Part shown: one piece after another, positions 38,598-46,603 of the stretch
How the letters are laid out: each line of letters opens with the position of its first letter
Position numbering within the stretch: position 1 is the first letter of the stretch
NCBI RefSeq assembly: GCF_023091245.1
Contig: NZ_JAHWXN010000001.1
Location: 2,666,001-2,730,000 of the forward strand
Direction: 5' to 3'
Origin: Microbacterium croceum
GTDB lineage: Bacteria; Actinomycetota; Actinomycetes; Actinomycetales; Microbacteriaceae
Length of the DNA stretch: 64,000 bases
Made by a program: the position numbers and the translations under genes
The notes under the pieces: model-generated
Told to the model about the DNA's origin: nothing
Databases searched by the model: none
Seen by the model: only the letters and a program-made list of their open reading frames with translations

Positions 38598-39173
38598 TCA
38601 TCCGGTCGTCCGCGGCGCCGGACGCGCGGCTTCCACGGCCCGTCGCGCCTCGGCCGCTGCTTCACCGGTGCCGAGCCCGAGCTCCACCTCGAGCTTCTTC
38701 CGCGCCCTGCTCAGCGTCTTCCACACGGAGGCCTGCGAGCAGCGGAGCAACTCGGCGATCTCTCCCGCCGAGAGCTGATCCCAATAGGCGAGCTTCACGA
38801 TCCGCCGCTCCCGCTGCGTCAACGCCACCTCGACCGCGTGTCGCACCGCGAGTGTGTCGAGCATGTCGTCATCGCTCGGTGCCGCATACACGGTATGCAC
38901 CGTGTCCATGGCCCGGGCTCGCGCGCGACTGCGGCGTTCGCGATCCTTGATCTTGTTGTCGGCTGCCCTGATCAACCAGATCAGTCCGAGCGGCTTGGCA
39001 GTATCGAGCTTCCGCCAGGCGAGGAGGAACACATCCGACACGATCTCCGCCACCGCGGAGTCGTCATCCACCACGCACTCGACATGGCGTTGCAACGGCG
39101 CCCAGAGCGTGTCGTAGATCTCCTTGAAGACAGCTTCTCGCGGGGAGCGCCCCGCATCGGATCGGCCGTTCAT
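38598..39173 (-). CDS. ECF-type sigma factor, copy B
   Basis: Protein of 191 residues with region 2 (about 15-85, including AEIVSDVFLLAWRKLD) and region 4 helix-turn-helix (LTQRERRIVKLAYWDQLSAG and SQASVWKTLSRARKKL). It is clearly paralogous to the protein at 41688-42233. Its ATG overlaps the stop of the upstream membrane-protein gene (ATGA), so regulator and sigma are co-translated. It presumably activates a small regulon under control of that membrane protein. Confidence 0.88.
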   Translation of the reverse strand: MNGRSDAGRSPREAVFKEIYDTLWAPLQRHVECVVDDDSAVAEIVSDVFLLAWRKLDTAKPLGLIWLIRAADNKIKDRERRSRARARAMDTVHTVYAAPSDDDMLDTLAVRHAVEVALTQRERRIVKLAYWDQLSAGEIAELLRCSQASVWKTLSRARKKLEVELGLGTGEAAAEARRAVEAARPAPRTTG

Positions 39174-40183
39174 TCGACCAGTCCTTCGACGTCCCAGAGC
39201 TGAGAGCCGAGGATCGCGCCGGCAGGAAGCAGGGAGTCCGCCTTCACGACCGTCCGTTCGACACCGACGATGCGACCGGTGTCGGCCGAGACGAGCACCA
39301 CGTCGCTGACCGCGCCATCGGGAGACATCACTCGCAGGCCGTCGACCGCTCGCCCCAGGCGGTCGTGCGTCGCGGGTACGGCCTCTGCACCGCCTGCGTC
39401 CTCGATGATGCGCAGGAGCGCCGCATGCTGGGCATTCGTGAGCGTCCACTGGCCGAGCAGCGTCGTGACCGCGGTCACGACCTCGAACGCCGAGGGATCA
39501 TCAGGCATCTCCAGAGCGACGAGCGCCTCCTGCATCCCGGCCAGGGACTCCGCCGGAGGATCCATCACCGGAGTGACGAACTCACCAGGCAGCATCGGGA
39601 ACTCCTCGACGTCGCCCGAGAACGGCATCTCCGCATGGGAGTACCACTCGGCATCGGCCGGGTCCCGTTCCGGGCTGTTCATGAGGACCACGTGACCGGA
39701 TCCGTCAGGTTCCCAGGAGATGGTCGACAGCTGCGTGAAGACCCGTAGTTCACCGGTGCCCGCGTCGACCGAGAAGTTCCACGACGCGGTCCGCACGAAG
39801 CGCTGCGGCGCGGCGGGGCCTGAGGACATCGAAAGATCCGCCTGAGCCTCATCGACGATCTCGGCGACGCTCGGCGCCAGGGCCGCCGACGACAGAGGCG
39901 CTCCCGCGCGTGCCGTCGTCTGCGGAACGATCAGGACCGCTGCAATGAGGGCGGATGCGGTGGCCAGTGCCAGTCCGGACGCCCAACCGATGGTGACCGT
40001 TCGGTGCCGCCGGTGCGTCGGCTGACCCGAGTTCAGAATTCGATCGCGAGCGACCAGCGCCGCGGCATCGGGCTTGGCATCAGCCGCGGTACGCGCGGGG
40101 CTCGCTGCGCGCAGCATGCCCCCCAGCGAAGAATTGTCCGGCACGAGGTTCTCCACGATCACTTCTCTGACGTCAGCCCGCAC
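39170..40183 (-). CDS. Single-pass membrane protein, putative sigma regulator, copy B
   Basis: Protein of up to 337 residues: N-terminal cytoplasmic part of about 65 residues, one transmembrane helix (WASGLALATASALIAAVLIV) and a large outer domain. Paralogous to 40715-41698 throughout, including MWTLTNAQH/QWTLTNAQH, GRIVGVERT and the closing WDVE. No classic zinc anti-sigma motif is visible. It may hold or sense for the sigma factor it precedes. The frame begins with GTG at 40183; later GTG codons at 40162 or 40156 are equally possible. Similar proteins are annotated CU044_5270 family, as I recall. Confidence 0.75.
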   Translation of the reverse strand: MRADVREVIVENLVPDNSSLGGMLRAASPARTAADAKPDAAALVARDRILNSGQPTHRRHRTVTIGWASGLALATASALIAAVLIVPQTTARAGAPLSSAALAPSVAEIVDEAQADLSMSSGPAAPQRFVRTASWNFSVDAGTGELRVFTQLSTISWEPDGSGHVVLMNSPERDPADAEWYSHAEMPFSGDVEEFPMLPGEFVTPVMDPPAESLAGMQEALVALEMPDDPSAFEVVTAVTTLLGQWTLTNAQHAALLRIIEDAGGAEAVPATHDRLGRAVDGLRVMSPDGAVSDVVLVSADTGRIVGVERTVVKADSLLPAGAILGSQLWDVEGLVE

Positions 40184-40241
40184 GCCATCTCGGCGTGGCG
40201 CTCAGATGGATTCTGACCTCAGTCGCTTCCGGTTCGGCCGC

Positions 40242-40718
40242 TCAGAGGGTGCAGCGGATGTTCGTCACGGTACCGGAGGTGTTCTGATACGTGCCCGCGG
40301 AGATCGTCTTGAGCACGGTCGTCCCGTTGCGCGCCTGGGCCGTCCCCGACGAACGTGCGTTCGCCACAGACTTCACGCTGAAGTTCGAGGGAATGCTGTG
40401 CACCCCGCAGGTTCCGAAGCTGAGGGCGCTGCCGTCGGCGAACGGGGCGTTGAAGGCACAGATCTTGCCCGTCGCACACGCACCGACGGCCCGCGCCGAC
40501 ACGCCTGATGAGCGCGGAACGGTCATCTCCATGTCGAGTTCCGGCCACACCGCGTGATGACTGTCGAGCAAGATGCCGCCGGGCACGACATCGAGCATCT
40601 CGGCGATCTCGGGAGCCGGATCGATGAGCGGTTCCGCCGCAGCGGCCGCCACCGGCACGGAACCGATCGCGAACACCGCCGCGAGTGTCACGGTGAGCAT
40701 CATGCACGTTCGCCTCAT
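40242..40718 (-). CDS. Secreted peptidase-inhibitor-like protein (I36 type)
   Basis: Protein of 158 residues with a signal peptide (hydrophobic 6-28, Ala-rich cleavage region). The mature C-terminal half has four Cys (81, 87, 104, 156) in a pattern like the I36 metalloprotease inhibitors of Streptomyces (CATGKICAFN, then FGTCG). The start overlaps the stop of membrane protein A (ATGA). Its place between two sigma/membrane-protein pairs suggests secretion as part of an envelope response. Confidence 0.75.
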   Translation of the reverse strand: MRRTCMMLTVTLAAVFAIGSVPVAAAAAEPLIDPAPEIAEMLDVVPGGILLDSHHAVWPELDMEMTVPRSSGVSARAVGACATGKICAFNAPFADGSALSFGTCGVHSIPSNFSVKSVANARSSGTAQARNGTTVLKTISAGTYQNTSGTVTNIRCTL

Positions 40719-41698
40719 CGGGTCACTTCACTTTCCACGTCCCACATCCGGTAGGAGATGATCGCTCCCACCGGGAAGACATCGTCTGCTTTGATCGCGG
40801 TCCGCTCCACTCCGACGATCCGTCCGGTCTCGAGCGACACGAGCACCACGTCCTTGGCCCCCTTGTCCGGCGTGAGGAACTGGAGGCCGGCGACCGGGCG
40901 TCCGAGTCGGTCGGTCGAGTCGCCGAGCGCCATACCCTCCCCGGTCTCTTCGAGAAGCGAGAGGATCTCTCGGTGCTGTGCGTTGGTGAGCGTCCACATA
41001 TCGAACGTCGAAGTGAACGCGGTCTCGATGTCGAAAGCGGTCGGCTGGGCCGGCATCCCGAAGGCCGTGAGCAGGGCGAGGACGTCCTCGCGCGAATCAC
41101 CGGGGATCTCGGGCCACGGCGGCTCGAAGTCACCGGGCGCCATGATGACGTCGGACAGGACATCGTCGCTGCGGCTCACCTCGGCGCTGTTGTTCGCAAC
41201 GGCATCCGCGGGGTCATAAGGGACACCGCGGATGATCGTCATCCGACCGGAGCCGTCCGGATTCCAGGTGAGCTCGGAAAGCTGGGGAACGACCTGCGTG
41301 TTCTGATCGACCACATCGACGGAGAAGCCCCACGACGCCGCGTGCACGGCGCGCAGAGGGACCGCGGGACCTTCGACCGCGAGGAGATCCTCCTCCGCTG
41401 CGTCCACGATCTCGGCGACCGTGCTGGCCCCCACGAAGGTGAGCGGCGTCGGAGATCCGGCGGTGGCGGTGTCCTGCGGCAGGAGCATCGCGACGGTGAA
41501 GATGGCAGCGGCCCCCGCAGCCACAGCGCCGGAGGCCCAGCCCACGGCCCGCGAATGAGGGCGATGCGCGAGACGGGCCTTGCGCAGGATACGATCGCGG
41601 GTCGCGAGGGCGCCGGCATCGGGGGCCGCATCCCGCGGAGTGCGTGCGGGATCGGCTTCGGTCAACGCACGTTCAAGCACAGCCTTCTCACCCCTCAC
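40715..41698 (-). CDS. Single-pass membrane protein, putative sigma regulator, copy A
   Basis: Protein of 327 residues from the GTG at 41698, which has a strong GGAGGGGGAG just upstream and overlaps the sigma-factor gene by 11 bases. It has a cytoplasmic N-terminus of about 50 residues, one membrane helix (about 52-75) and an outer domain with SELTWNPDGSGRM and GRIVGVERTAIKADD. It is a full-length paralogue of 39170-40183. A role as anti-sigma or sensor partner is inferred from gene order. Confidence 0.78.
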   Translation of the reverse strand: MRGEKAVLERALTEADPARTPRDAAPDAGALATRDRILRKARLAHRPHSRAVGWASGAVAAGAAAIFTVAMLLPQDTATAGSPTPLTFVGASTVAEIVDAAEEDLLAVEGPAVPLRAVHAASWGFSVDVVDQNTQVVPQLSELTWNPDGSGRMTIIRGVPYDPADAVANNSAEVSRSDDVLSDVIMAPGDFEPPWPEIPGDSREDVLALLTAFGMPAQPTAFDIETAFTSTFDMWTLTNAQHREILSLLEETGEGMALGDSTDRLGRPVAGLQFLTPDKGAKDVVLVSLETGRIVGVERTAIKADDVFPVGAIISYRMWDVESEVTR

Positions 41699-42233
41699 GC
41701 TCCCCCTCCAGGCCCAGTGCGTCCCGCATTCGCTTCTCTGCGCGGCGCAACATCGTCCGCACACCTCGGCGCGGGTACCGCATCAGCTCCGAGATCTCCC
41801 CCTCGGTGAGCCCGTCCCAGTATGCCAGCATGATGATACGCCGTTGACGCGCAGTGAGGACACCCAAAGCGCGCAGGACGCTGTCCCGATCCGGTAGCTC
41901 TTCGGCAGGTCGATCCGCAGCGCCTGGCTCTTCGGCGGTGCCGGCCATGCCATGATGCACGGCGTCGAGCACGGCGCGCCTGCTGGTCGCACGGCCGGAG
42001 CGTGCCCGCAGTTCACGATCTGCCATGCGGAGCAGCCGGACGCGCCCCATCGGTTTGGCGACATCCAGGTGCGTCCATGCTTCCAGGAACACTGCGGAGA
42101 CGATCTCTGTGACCTCGTCATCATCCTCGACGACACCTTCGATGTGATGCCGCAGCGCCGCCCAGTGGGCGTCGAAGACTCGTGTGAAGACCTCGTCGTG
42201 CAGCGAGTTCGGGTCTTCGCTGCGACCGGTCAT
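41688..42233 (-). CDS. ECF-type sigma factor, copy A
   Basis: Protein of 181 residues with region 2 (FDAHWAALRHHIEGVVEDDD to AWTHLDVAKPMGR) and region 4 (LTARQRRIIMLAYWDGLTEG and RRGVRTMLRRAEKRM). It starts MTGRSEDPN, like MNGRSDAGR of copy B. It lies 54 bases after era and overlaps membrane protein A. Region 4 differs most at the recognition helix (YPRRGVRTML versus SQASVWKTL), so the two factors may read different promoters. Confidence 0.88.
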   Translation of the reverse strand: MTGRSEDPNSLHDEVFTRVFDAHWAALRHHIEGVVEDDDEVTEIVSAVFLEAWTHLDVAKPMGRVRLLRMADRELRARSGRATSRRAVLDAVHHGMAGTAEEPGAADRPAEELPDRDSVLRALGVLTARQRRIIMLAYWDGLTEGEISELMRYPRRGVRTMLRRAEKRMRDALGLEGEREG

Positions 42234-42287
42234 CTGCTCGAGGTAGGCGGCCTTCCCGCCGCCGTCGATCCGTCTCGTGGGCTCATG

Positions 42288-43184
42288 TCAGAATCCGAGC
42301 CTGCCCAACTGCTTCGGGTCGCGCTGCCACTCCTTCGCGACCTTCACGTGCAGACCGAGGAACACCCGGGTACCGAGGAGCTCTTCGATCCCTCCGCGCG
42401 CACGGGCACCAACGTCGCGCAACCGCTTGCCCTTGTGGCCGATGATGATCGCCTTCTGGCTGTCACGCTCGACCACGATCTGCGCATGCACATCGGTGAG
42501 CTCGCTGTCGTCTCGCCGCGAGACCTCGTCGATGATCACAGCGATCGAGTGCGGCAGCTCGTCGCGCACACCCTCGAGTGCGGCCTCACGGATCATCTCG
42601 GCTATCCGGTCCTCCTGCGACTCGTCCGTCGTGATGCCCTCTTCGTACAGGGGCGGGCCCTTGGGCATCAGGCTCAGCAACTCATCGGCGAGCACTTCGA
42701 GCTGATCACGGGTGAGCGCCGACAGCGGCACGACCGCCGCCCAGTCCTCGCGGAGCGCATCGACTTCGAGCAGCCGCTCGGTGATGTCGTCTCGGCCGGC
42801 CGCATCGGTCTTGGTGACGATCGCGACCTTCTTCGCGCGCGGATACCCGTCGAGCGATGCCGCGATACGACGGTCTCCCGGTCCGACCTTCTCCGTCGCC
42901 GGCACGCAGAACCCGATCACGTCGACGTCGCCGAGCACCTGGTCGACGAGATCGTTGAGACGCTCGCCGAGCAAGGTGCGGGGCTTGTGGATCCCCGGGG
43001 TGTCGACGATCACGAGCTGCCCCTGCGGGCGGTTCACGATCCCGCGGATCGCGCGGCGCGTCGTCTGCGGCTTCTCGCTGGTGATCGCGATCTTCTCGCC
43101 CACCAGTGCGTTGGTCAATGTGGACTTGCCCACGTTCGGGCGCCCGACGAAGGTCACGAACCCACTTCGCGTCTGCTCAGTCAT
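42288..43184 (-). CDS. era: GTPase Era
   Basis: Ribosome-assembly GTPase of 298 residues. G1 is GRPNVGKS, G3 is DTPG, G4 reads TKTD rather than NKxD, and the C-terminal KH domain has GHKGKRLRDVGARAR, which binds 16S rRNA. The ATG at 43184 overlaps the upstream CBS-protein gene by eight bases; the longer frame to 43436 is not needed. Confidence 0.97.
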   Translation of the reverse strand: MTEQTRSGFVTFVGRPNVGKSTLTNALVGEKIAITSEKPQTTRRAIRGIVNRPQGQLVIVDTPGIHKPRTLLGERLNDLVDQVLGDVDVIGFCVPATEKVGPGDRRIAASLDGYPRAKKVAIVTKTDAAGRDDITERLLEVDALREDWAAVVPLSALTRDQLEVLADELLSLMPKGPPLYEEGITTDESQEDRIAEMIREAALEGVRDELPHSIAVIIDEVSRRDDSELTDVHAQIVVERDSQKAIIIGHKGKRLRDVGARARGGIEELLGTRVFLGLHVKVAKEWQRDPKQLGRLGF

Positions 43185-44472
43185 CGTGTCGCTCTCCTTC
43201 ATCTTCTGTCGATTCCGCATCGACGGCTGCTCGTTCGACGAACACCGTCGCAATTCCTCGTCCGCGCCCGCGCGAGGCTCCCCCGGTGAGCACCAGACCG
43301 TGCACCGTCGCGGTCGCGCCGGGCTGGGGAACCTGACCGAGGGCCTTGCCGAGCAGTCCGCCGATCGAGTCGACGTCTTCATCCTCGAGCTCGAGTCCGA
43401 AGAGGTCGCCGACGTCCTCCAGCGAGAGCCGGGCACTCACGCGATATCGTCCGTCACCGAGCTCCACGAACTCAGCGGATACCTGATCGTACTCGTCCGA
43501 GATCTCTCCGACGAGTTCCTCGATCAGATCCTCGAGGGTCACCAGGCCAGAGATTCCTCCGTGCTCGTCGATCACGAGGCACACATGCACCGCATCGCGC
43601 TTCATCTGCTGCAGCAGCGTCTCGGCGCGCATCGACTCGGGGACGAAAGTCGCCGGTCGGGAGATCGGCCGAATGGATGCCGTCCGCCACGCGTTCTCAT
43701 CGCGGAACGCGAACTGCACCAGATCCTTGAGATACAACACGCCGACCACATCGTCGGCATCGTCGTCGACGACCGGCATGCGCGAGACACCGCGGTTCAG
43801 GAACAGCGCCATGGCCTCGCTCGTCGACGCGGTGGCGTCGACCGTCACCATCTCGGTGCGAGGAACCATCACTGCGCGTACGAACTGGTCGGTGAAGTCG
43901 AACACCGAGTGGATCAGGTCGCGGTCATCCGCCTCGATGAGATCGTTCGATGCCGCCTCATCGACCATGCTGAGCAGCTGCTCCTCCGAGCTGAACGAGC
44001 TGCGACCAGCACCGGGCGTGACCCGGTTCCCGAGAGCGACCAAGCCCTGCGCGATCGGTCCGAGGAAGATCCGCAGCCCTCTGACGACGGGGGCGTTCGC
44101 ACGCAACAGCCCGTCCGCGTGGTCACGACCGAAGGTGCGAGGACTGGCACCCACGAGCACGAAGCTGATGCCGGTCATCAGCACAGCGGCGGCGAGCATC
44201 GCCCACCAGATGTTGTCGAACAGGAACATGAATGCCACGGTCACGAGCACCGCAGCCGCGGTCTCCGCCAGCACACGGATGAACGCGACGGCGTTGACGT
44301 GGGCATCCGGATCGGCGGCGATGCGCGCCAGCTGACGCGCATTGCGCCCCTCGCTGCCCATCTCCTCGAGGTCGGATCGTGACGAGACGCCGAACGCCGC
44401 GTCGATGGCGGCCATCAGACCACCGAAGGCGACGAGCAGAACGGCGCCCGCGAGGAGGAACGCCGCTGTCAT
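43177..44472 (-). CDS. CNNM/CorC-type membrane protein with CBS domains
   Basis: Protein of 431 residues: a DUF21 membrane domain (about 1-140), a CBS pair (about 195-320; MVPRTEMVTVDAT and DEHGGISGLVTLEDL) and a CorC_HlyC C-terminal domain. It was formerly called hemolysin; relatives act in magnesium/cobalt homeostasis. Its ATG overlaps the ybeY stop by four bases and it overlaps era, in the conserved phoH-ybeY-CBS-era order. Confidence 0.92.
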   Translation of the reverse strand: MTAAFLLAGAVLLVAFGGLMAAIDAAFGVSSRSDLEEMGSEGRNARQLARIAADPDAHVNAVAFIRVLAETAAAVLVTVAFMFLFDNIWWAMLAAAVLMTGISFVLVGASPRTFGRDHADGLLRANAPVVRGLRIFLGPIAQGLVALGNRVTPGAGRSSFSSEEQLLSMVDEAASNDLIEADDRDLIHSVFDFTDQFVRAVMVPRTEMVTVDATASTSEAMALFLNRGVSRMPVVDDDADDVVGVLYLKDLVQFAFRDENAWRTASIRPISRPATFVPESMRAETLLQQMKRDAVHVCLVIDEHGGISGLVTLEDLIEELVGEISDEYDQVSAEFVELGDGRYRVSARLSLEDVGDLFGLELEDEDVDSIGGLLGKALGQVPQPGATATVHGLVLTGGASRGRGRGIATVFVERAAVDAESTEDEGERHDD

Positions 44473-44927
44473 CGTCGACGTTCAGACGCGGCGAAGCCTT
44501 CGATGAGCTGCTTCTGGAGTCCGAACATCTCGCGCTCCTCATCGGGCTCGGCGTGATCGAAACCGAGCAGATGCAGCAGCCCGTGGGTGGTGAGCAGGAT
44601 CAGCTCGTCCATCAGCGTGTGCTTCGCCGCCTGGGCCTGCGTCTCCGCGACCTGAGGGCACAGCACGATGTCGCCGAGCAGCCCCGGGGCCGTCGGGCGG
44701 TCCTCGGTGCCAGGGCGCAGCTCGTCCATCGGGAAGCTGAGCACGTCGGTCGGCCCTGGCTCATCCATCCACTGCACATGGAGCGCTTCCATGGCGCCTT
44801 CATCGACCAGCACGATCGCGACCTCAGCGTCGGGGCTGACATGCAGCTGCGCGAGGTTGTAGTCGGTCAGCCGCTGCAGCACGGTCTCGTCGACGTCGAT
44901 GGCCGACTCGTTGTTGATCTCGATCAT
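44469..44927 (-). CDS. ybeY: Endoribonuclease YbeY
   Basis: Metal-dependent ribonuclease of 152 residues needed for 16S rRNA maturation. The zinc motif HGLLHLLGFDH lies near residues 112-122 and DVLSFPMDE before it. The ATG overlaps the phoH stop (ATGA). Confidence 0.97.
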   Translation of the reverse strand: MIEINNESAIDVDETVLQRLTDYNLAQLHVSPDAEVAIVLVDEGAMEALHVQWMDEPGPTDVLSFPMDELRPGTEDRPTAPGLLGDIVLCPQVAETQAQAAKHTLMDELILLTTHGLLHLLGFDHAEPDEEREMFGLQKQLIEGFAASERRR

Positions 44928-46024
44928 GAGAGTCCTCGTTTCGGCATCCGGTCGCGTGGTCCTGGGCGCTGGGCGCCGCGACGCTCGGCACGGCTGGCGA
45001 ACTCCGCCGCCTGTTCGCGCTCGAACCTCTGCGCCGTGCGCTTCTCGTCATACTCGCTGTAGGCGTCGACGATGCGTCCGACGAGCGAGTGGCGCACGAC
45101 GTCGTCGCTCGTGAGCCGGGAGAAATGGATGTCGTCGATACCGTCGAGCACTCGTGTCACGAGGCGCAGCCCCGAGGACCCCTGCGGCAGATCGACCTGC
45201 GTGATATCACCGGTGACCACCATCCGTGTGCCGAAACCCAGCCGGGTCAGGAACATCTTCATCTGCTCCGGGGTGGTGTTCTGAGCCTCATCGAGTACCA
45301 CGAATGAATCGTTCAGTGTGCGACCTCGCATGTACGCGAGCGGGGCGACCTCGATCGTTCCCGAGGCCATCAGCCGCGGCACGATCTCCGGATCCATCAT
45401 CTCGTTCAGCGCGTCATAGAGCGGACGCAGGTACGGGTCGATCTTGTCGGTCAGCGTGCCCGGGAGGAAGCCCAGTCGCTCCCCCGCCTCGACGGCAGGG
45501 CGGGTCAGGATGATGCGCGTGACCTCTTTGCGCTGCAGCGCCTGCACAGCCTTCGCCATCGCGAGGTAGGTCTTGCCGGTACCGGCAGGACCGATGCCGA
45601 AGACGATCGTGTTCTCCTCGATCGCGTCGACGTACTCCTTCTGCCCCAGGGTCTTCGGGCGGATCACGCGGCCCCTGGTCGACAGGATCGCCTCGCCGAG
45701 GACCTCGCTCGGTCGTGGTCCGCCGTCGCGCCGCAGCAGTCGCGCCGAATTCGTCACGTCGCTGGGGGCCAGATCGTGCCCCGCCTTCGTCATGGCCAAC
45801 AGCTCGTCGACGAGCTTCTTCGCGTTCGCGACCTCCGCGGCGCCGCCGCTGAGCGTGATCTCGTTGCCGCGCACGAGCACCTGCACATCGCGATGCTCCC
45901 TCTCGAGCATCCGCAGCAGGCGGTCCTGCGGCCCGAGCAGCTGCACCATGGCGACACCGTCGGCGTAGATCGTCTCCCGTGCAAGGGGCCCGTCGGCAGC
46001 GCCCGTCGAGATATCAGCGGCCAA
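44924..46024 (-). CDS. phoH: PhoH-family ATPase
   Basis: Cytoplasmic P-loop protein of 366 residues with GPAGTGKTYLAMAKAV (Walker A) and SFVVLDEAQNTTPEQMK (Walker B). An N-terminal KH-like part precedes it. The TTG at 46024 is chosen because it gives the usual length, lies downstream of AAGGAGG and overlaps the HIT gene by 11 bases. The open frame to 46201 is a shadow of HIT. It is the first PhoH-YbeY pair gene and likely linked to rRNA quality control. Confidence 0.92.
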   Translation of the reverse strand: MAADISTGAADGPLARETIYADGVAMVQLLGPQDRLLRMLEREHRDVQVLVRGNEITLSGGAAEVANAKKLVDELLAMTKAGHDLAPSDVTNSARLLRRDGGPRPSEVLGEAILSTRGRVIRPKTLGQKEYVDAIEENTIVFGIGPAGTGKTYLAMAKAVQALQRKEVTRIILTRPAVEAGERLGFLPGTLTDKIDPYLRPLYDALNEMMDPEIVPRLMASGTIEVAPLAYMRGRTLNDSFVVLDEAQNTTPEQMKMFLTRLGFGTRMVVTGDITQVDLPQGSSGLRLVTRVLDGIDDIHFSRLTSDDVVRHSLVGRIVDAYSEYDEKRTAQRFEREQAAEFASRAERRGAQRPGPRDRMPKRGLS

Positions 46025-46361
46025 CGAGGTTCGCCTCCTTGAGATCGCCGGAGAGCACATGCGCGTGCAGGTGCGGGACGGTCTGTCCCGAATTCGCCCC
46101 GATGTTGAAGATGAGCCTGAAGTGTCCGTCGCTGTGGGTGTCAGCGAGTTGCTGGGCCAACGCCACGACCTCCGACAGCAGAGCGGGGTCGTCGGCTGCA
46201 AGCTCGACCACGTCTGCGTACTCGCGCTTCGGGATGATCAGCAGGTGCAGTGCCGCCTGAGGATTGACATCTCGAAGGACGAAGAGGCGTTCGCCCTCGA
46301 AGACGACCTCGCCCGGGATCTCTCCCTTGAGGATGCGAGTGAAGATTGAGCCATCGGACAT
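46014..46361 (-). CDS. HIT-family (HinT-like) nucleotide hydrolase
   Basis: Protein of 115 residues with the histidine triad HLHAHV near the C-terminus and IFTRILKGEIPGEVV at the N-terminus. HinT proteins hydrolyse nucleoside phosphoramidates and aminoacyl-adenylates, notable because the next region encodes enzymes expected to handle aminoacyl adenylates. The ATG is six bases after TAAACT (leaderless). Confidence 0.95.
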   Translation of the reverse strand: MSDGSIFTRILKGEIPGEVVFEGERLFVLRDVNPQAALHLLIIPKREYADVVELAADDPALLSEVVALAQQLADTHSDGHFRLIFNIGANSGQTVPHLHAHVLSGDLKEANLVGR

Positions 46362-46367
46362 TCCCCT

Positions 46368-46373
46368 AGTTTA
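46368..46373 (-). promoter_or_regulatory. Leaderless -10 element (TAAACT) of the HIT operon
   Basis: TAAACT on the minus strand lies exactly six bases before the HIT ATG (46361), so transcription of HIT-phoH-ybeY-CBS-era should start at the start codon. The rest of the 242-bp gap toward 46604 holds a TAGTGT hexamer (46517-46522) and a small hairpin (46558-46574) in the presumed leader of the next operon. Confidence 0.6.
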
Positions 46374-46603
46374 GTGGCTCGGTCTCGTCCGAAGGGGTGC
46401 CGCCGCGGAGGGCGACACGCCGCCCTCCTTCACAGAACCCCCAGTCGTTCGTAGCAGAGTCGACCCACCAGCGGCTGCAGATGCAGGCATCGCGCATGCC
46501 CCGCAGATGTCGAAGGTAGTGTGGTCGGATCGCTCGCAACCGGAGGCGGCGACACCCGAGGGCCTCGAGCCCTCACACGCATCGATATCGAAGGAGATTC
46601 GCT

